Of a stretch of DNA of 64,000 bases, positions 63,509 to 64,000 are shown piece after piece (the first letter of the stretch is position 1; each line of letters opens with the position of its first letter). Location of the stretch: contig NZ_CP086136.1 of NCBI RefSeq assembly GCF_017565645.3, forward strand, positions 1,998,001 to 2,062,000, given 5' to 3'. The notes under the pieces are model-generated. The model was not told where the DNA came from. It saw only the letters and a program-made list of their open reading frames with translations, and did no database searches. The stretch comes from Bradyrhizobium barranii subsp. barranii (lineage in GTDB: Bacteria > Pseudomonadota > Alphaproteobacteria > Rhizobiales > Xanthobacteraceae). The position numbers and the translations under genes are program-made.

Positions 63509-63760
63509 TTACATGCCGTGGCTCTGAAACACCTTGCTGCAGGACTTCGACAGCTTGGCCCGGTTGGCCTGCAGGCACGCCTGCACAGCGCCGTCATTGC
63601 CGAGGTCCTTCCGGCAGAACCGCGAGGCGTCACGCGAGCAGGCGTTCTGCTCCTGCGGCGTACCCATGTGGCCCTGCGCGAGAGCAGGCGTGATCGACGT
63701 GCCGCTCAGGGCTGTCAGGGCGAGCGTCGCCATAAGGACGGATTTCCGGGACATCGACAA
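63509..63760 (-). CDS. small exported Cys-rich protein
   Basis: An 83-residue protein with a signal peptide (MSMSRKSVLMATLALTALSG, cleavage near ALAQ). The mature part contains ACSRDASRFCRKDLGNDGAVQACLQANRAKLSKSC, the same four-Cys pattern as the protein at 62718-62984, ending VFQSHGM. The pair are probably paralogues. Both belong to the short Cys-rich repeat family of secreted proteins whose role is unknown. Confidence 0.8.
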   Translation of the reverse strand: MSMSRKSVLMATLALTALSGTSITPALAQGHMGTPQEQNACSRDASRFCRKDLGNDGAVQACLQANRAKLSKSCSKVFQSHGM

Positions 63761-63903
63761 ACTCCAATCTGACTGCAGGTATGAATTTCAGTCCTGTCTG
63801 AACTCGTCGCCTTGCCGCTTGTTCCCGTCAGGACGGGCCGGCGCCCCGCTATTCAAGGTTCCCGCGTCGCTGCTATAACAGCGGCGAAGGATGAGGATAC
63901 TTG

Positions 63904-64000
63904 ATGAAACGCTATCTGGTGTTTGCGCTGGTCGGTCCGTTCGTCGGCGGGTTCCTGCTGCTGCTGACGACGACCTATCAGTCCGGTTATTGGGCCCAGA
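63904..64000 (+). CDS. start of a membrane protein, cut by the window end
   Basis: Only 32 codons are present. MKRYLVFALVGPFVGGFLLLLTTTYQSGYWAQ is one hydrophobic helix with a basic N-terminus and a short polar continuation. GAAGGATGAGG lies upstream as a possible ribosome site. The protein cannot be identified from this part. Confidence 0.6.
   Translation, partial: MKRYLVFALVGPFVGGFLLLLTTTYQSGYWAQ

Noticed and set aside
1..64000. tRNA, rRNA or CRISPR elements
   Set aside because: No cloverleaf with conserved TTC loop, no rRNA motif, and no regularly spaced repeats were found by eye on either strand; a covariance-model scan would settle it.

Overview
The window is GC-rich alphaproteobacterial chromosome and looks like Bradyrhizobium or a close relative. 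I infer this from the gene families, the layout of the nirK/nirV/hemN/nnrR/nnrS group and the hmu heme-uptake island, FixK-type boxes, and several families of dispersed palindromic repeats of the kind common in that group. No database search was possible. Almost all of it is ordinary single-copy chromosome. I saw no rRNA, tRNA, CRISPR array or prophage, and only one complete insertion sequence.

Layout. 1-6.5 kb: rpsU, aqpZ, purE-purK, a diguanylate cyclase, four very small genes (two of the DUF465/YdcH type) and an FAD oxidoreductase. 6.7-18.8 kb: a PAS-GGDEF-EAL protein, glpD, a polyamine-type ABC operon without a binding protein, two membrane proteins, and a sugar-type ABC operon without an ATPase. 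19-23.2 kb: an AsmA-like protein, scoA-scoB and a GNAT gene cut by an amber codon. 23.3-31.8 kb: a nitrite/nitric-oxide and low-oxygen region with nirV, nirK (frameshifted), a small membrane protein, hemN, a DUF1858 protein, an NnrR-type regulator, nnrS, an AraC-type regulator and an atypical FixJ-like regulator. FixK/NnrR-type 14-bp boxes lie in front of nirK, hemN, the DUF1858 gene and nnrR/nnrS. 32-42.7 kb: a MuiA-like protein, then a complete heme acquisition island: hmuP-hmuT-hmuU-hmuV facing away from hmuR, followed by a heme-degrading monooxygenase, a HutX-type carrier and exbB-exbD-tonB. 42.9-49.3 kb: secreted hydrolases and a LysR gene split at its fourth codon by an IS256 element. 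49.3-59.2 kb: a second sugar-type ABC operon with a dehydrogenase, a chemoreceptor, a Bug-type binding protein and two EamA exporters. 59.5-64 kb: purA, a proline-rich membrane protein, two small secreted Cys-rich proteins and a partial membrane gene.

The most striking theme is gene damage with readable causes. A 1,399-bp IS256 element with 9-bp target duplications separates a LysR regulator from its start codon, leaving a perfect palindromic operator in place. A 14-bp tandem duplication frameshifts hmuU. Two bases are missing after the last copper ligand of nirK. Four bases are missing from one EamA transporter. A TAG codon interrupts a GNAT gene. The IS insertion is certainly real. The small lesions could be true mutations or assembly errors, and reads over each site would decide. 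I found no clearly new multi-gene system.
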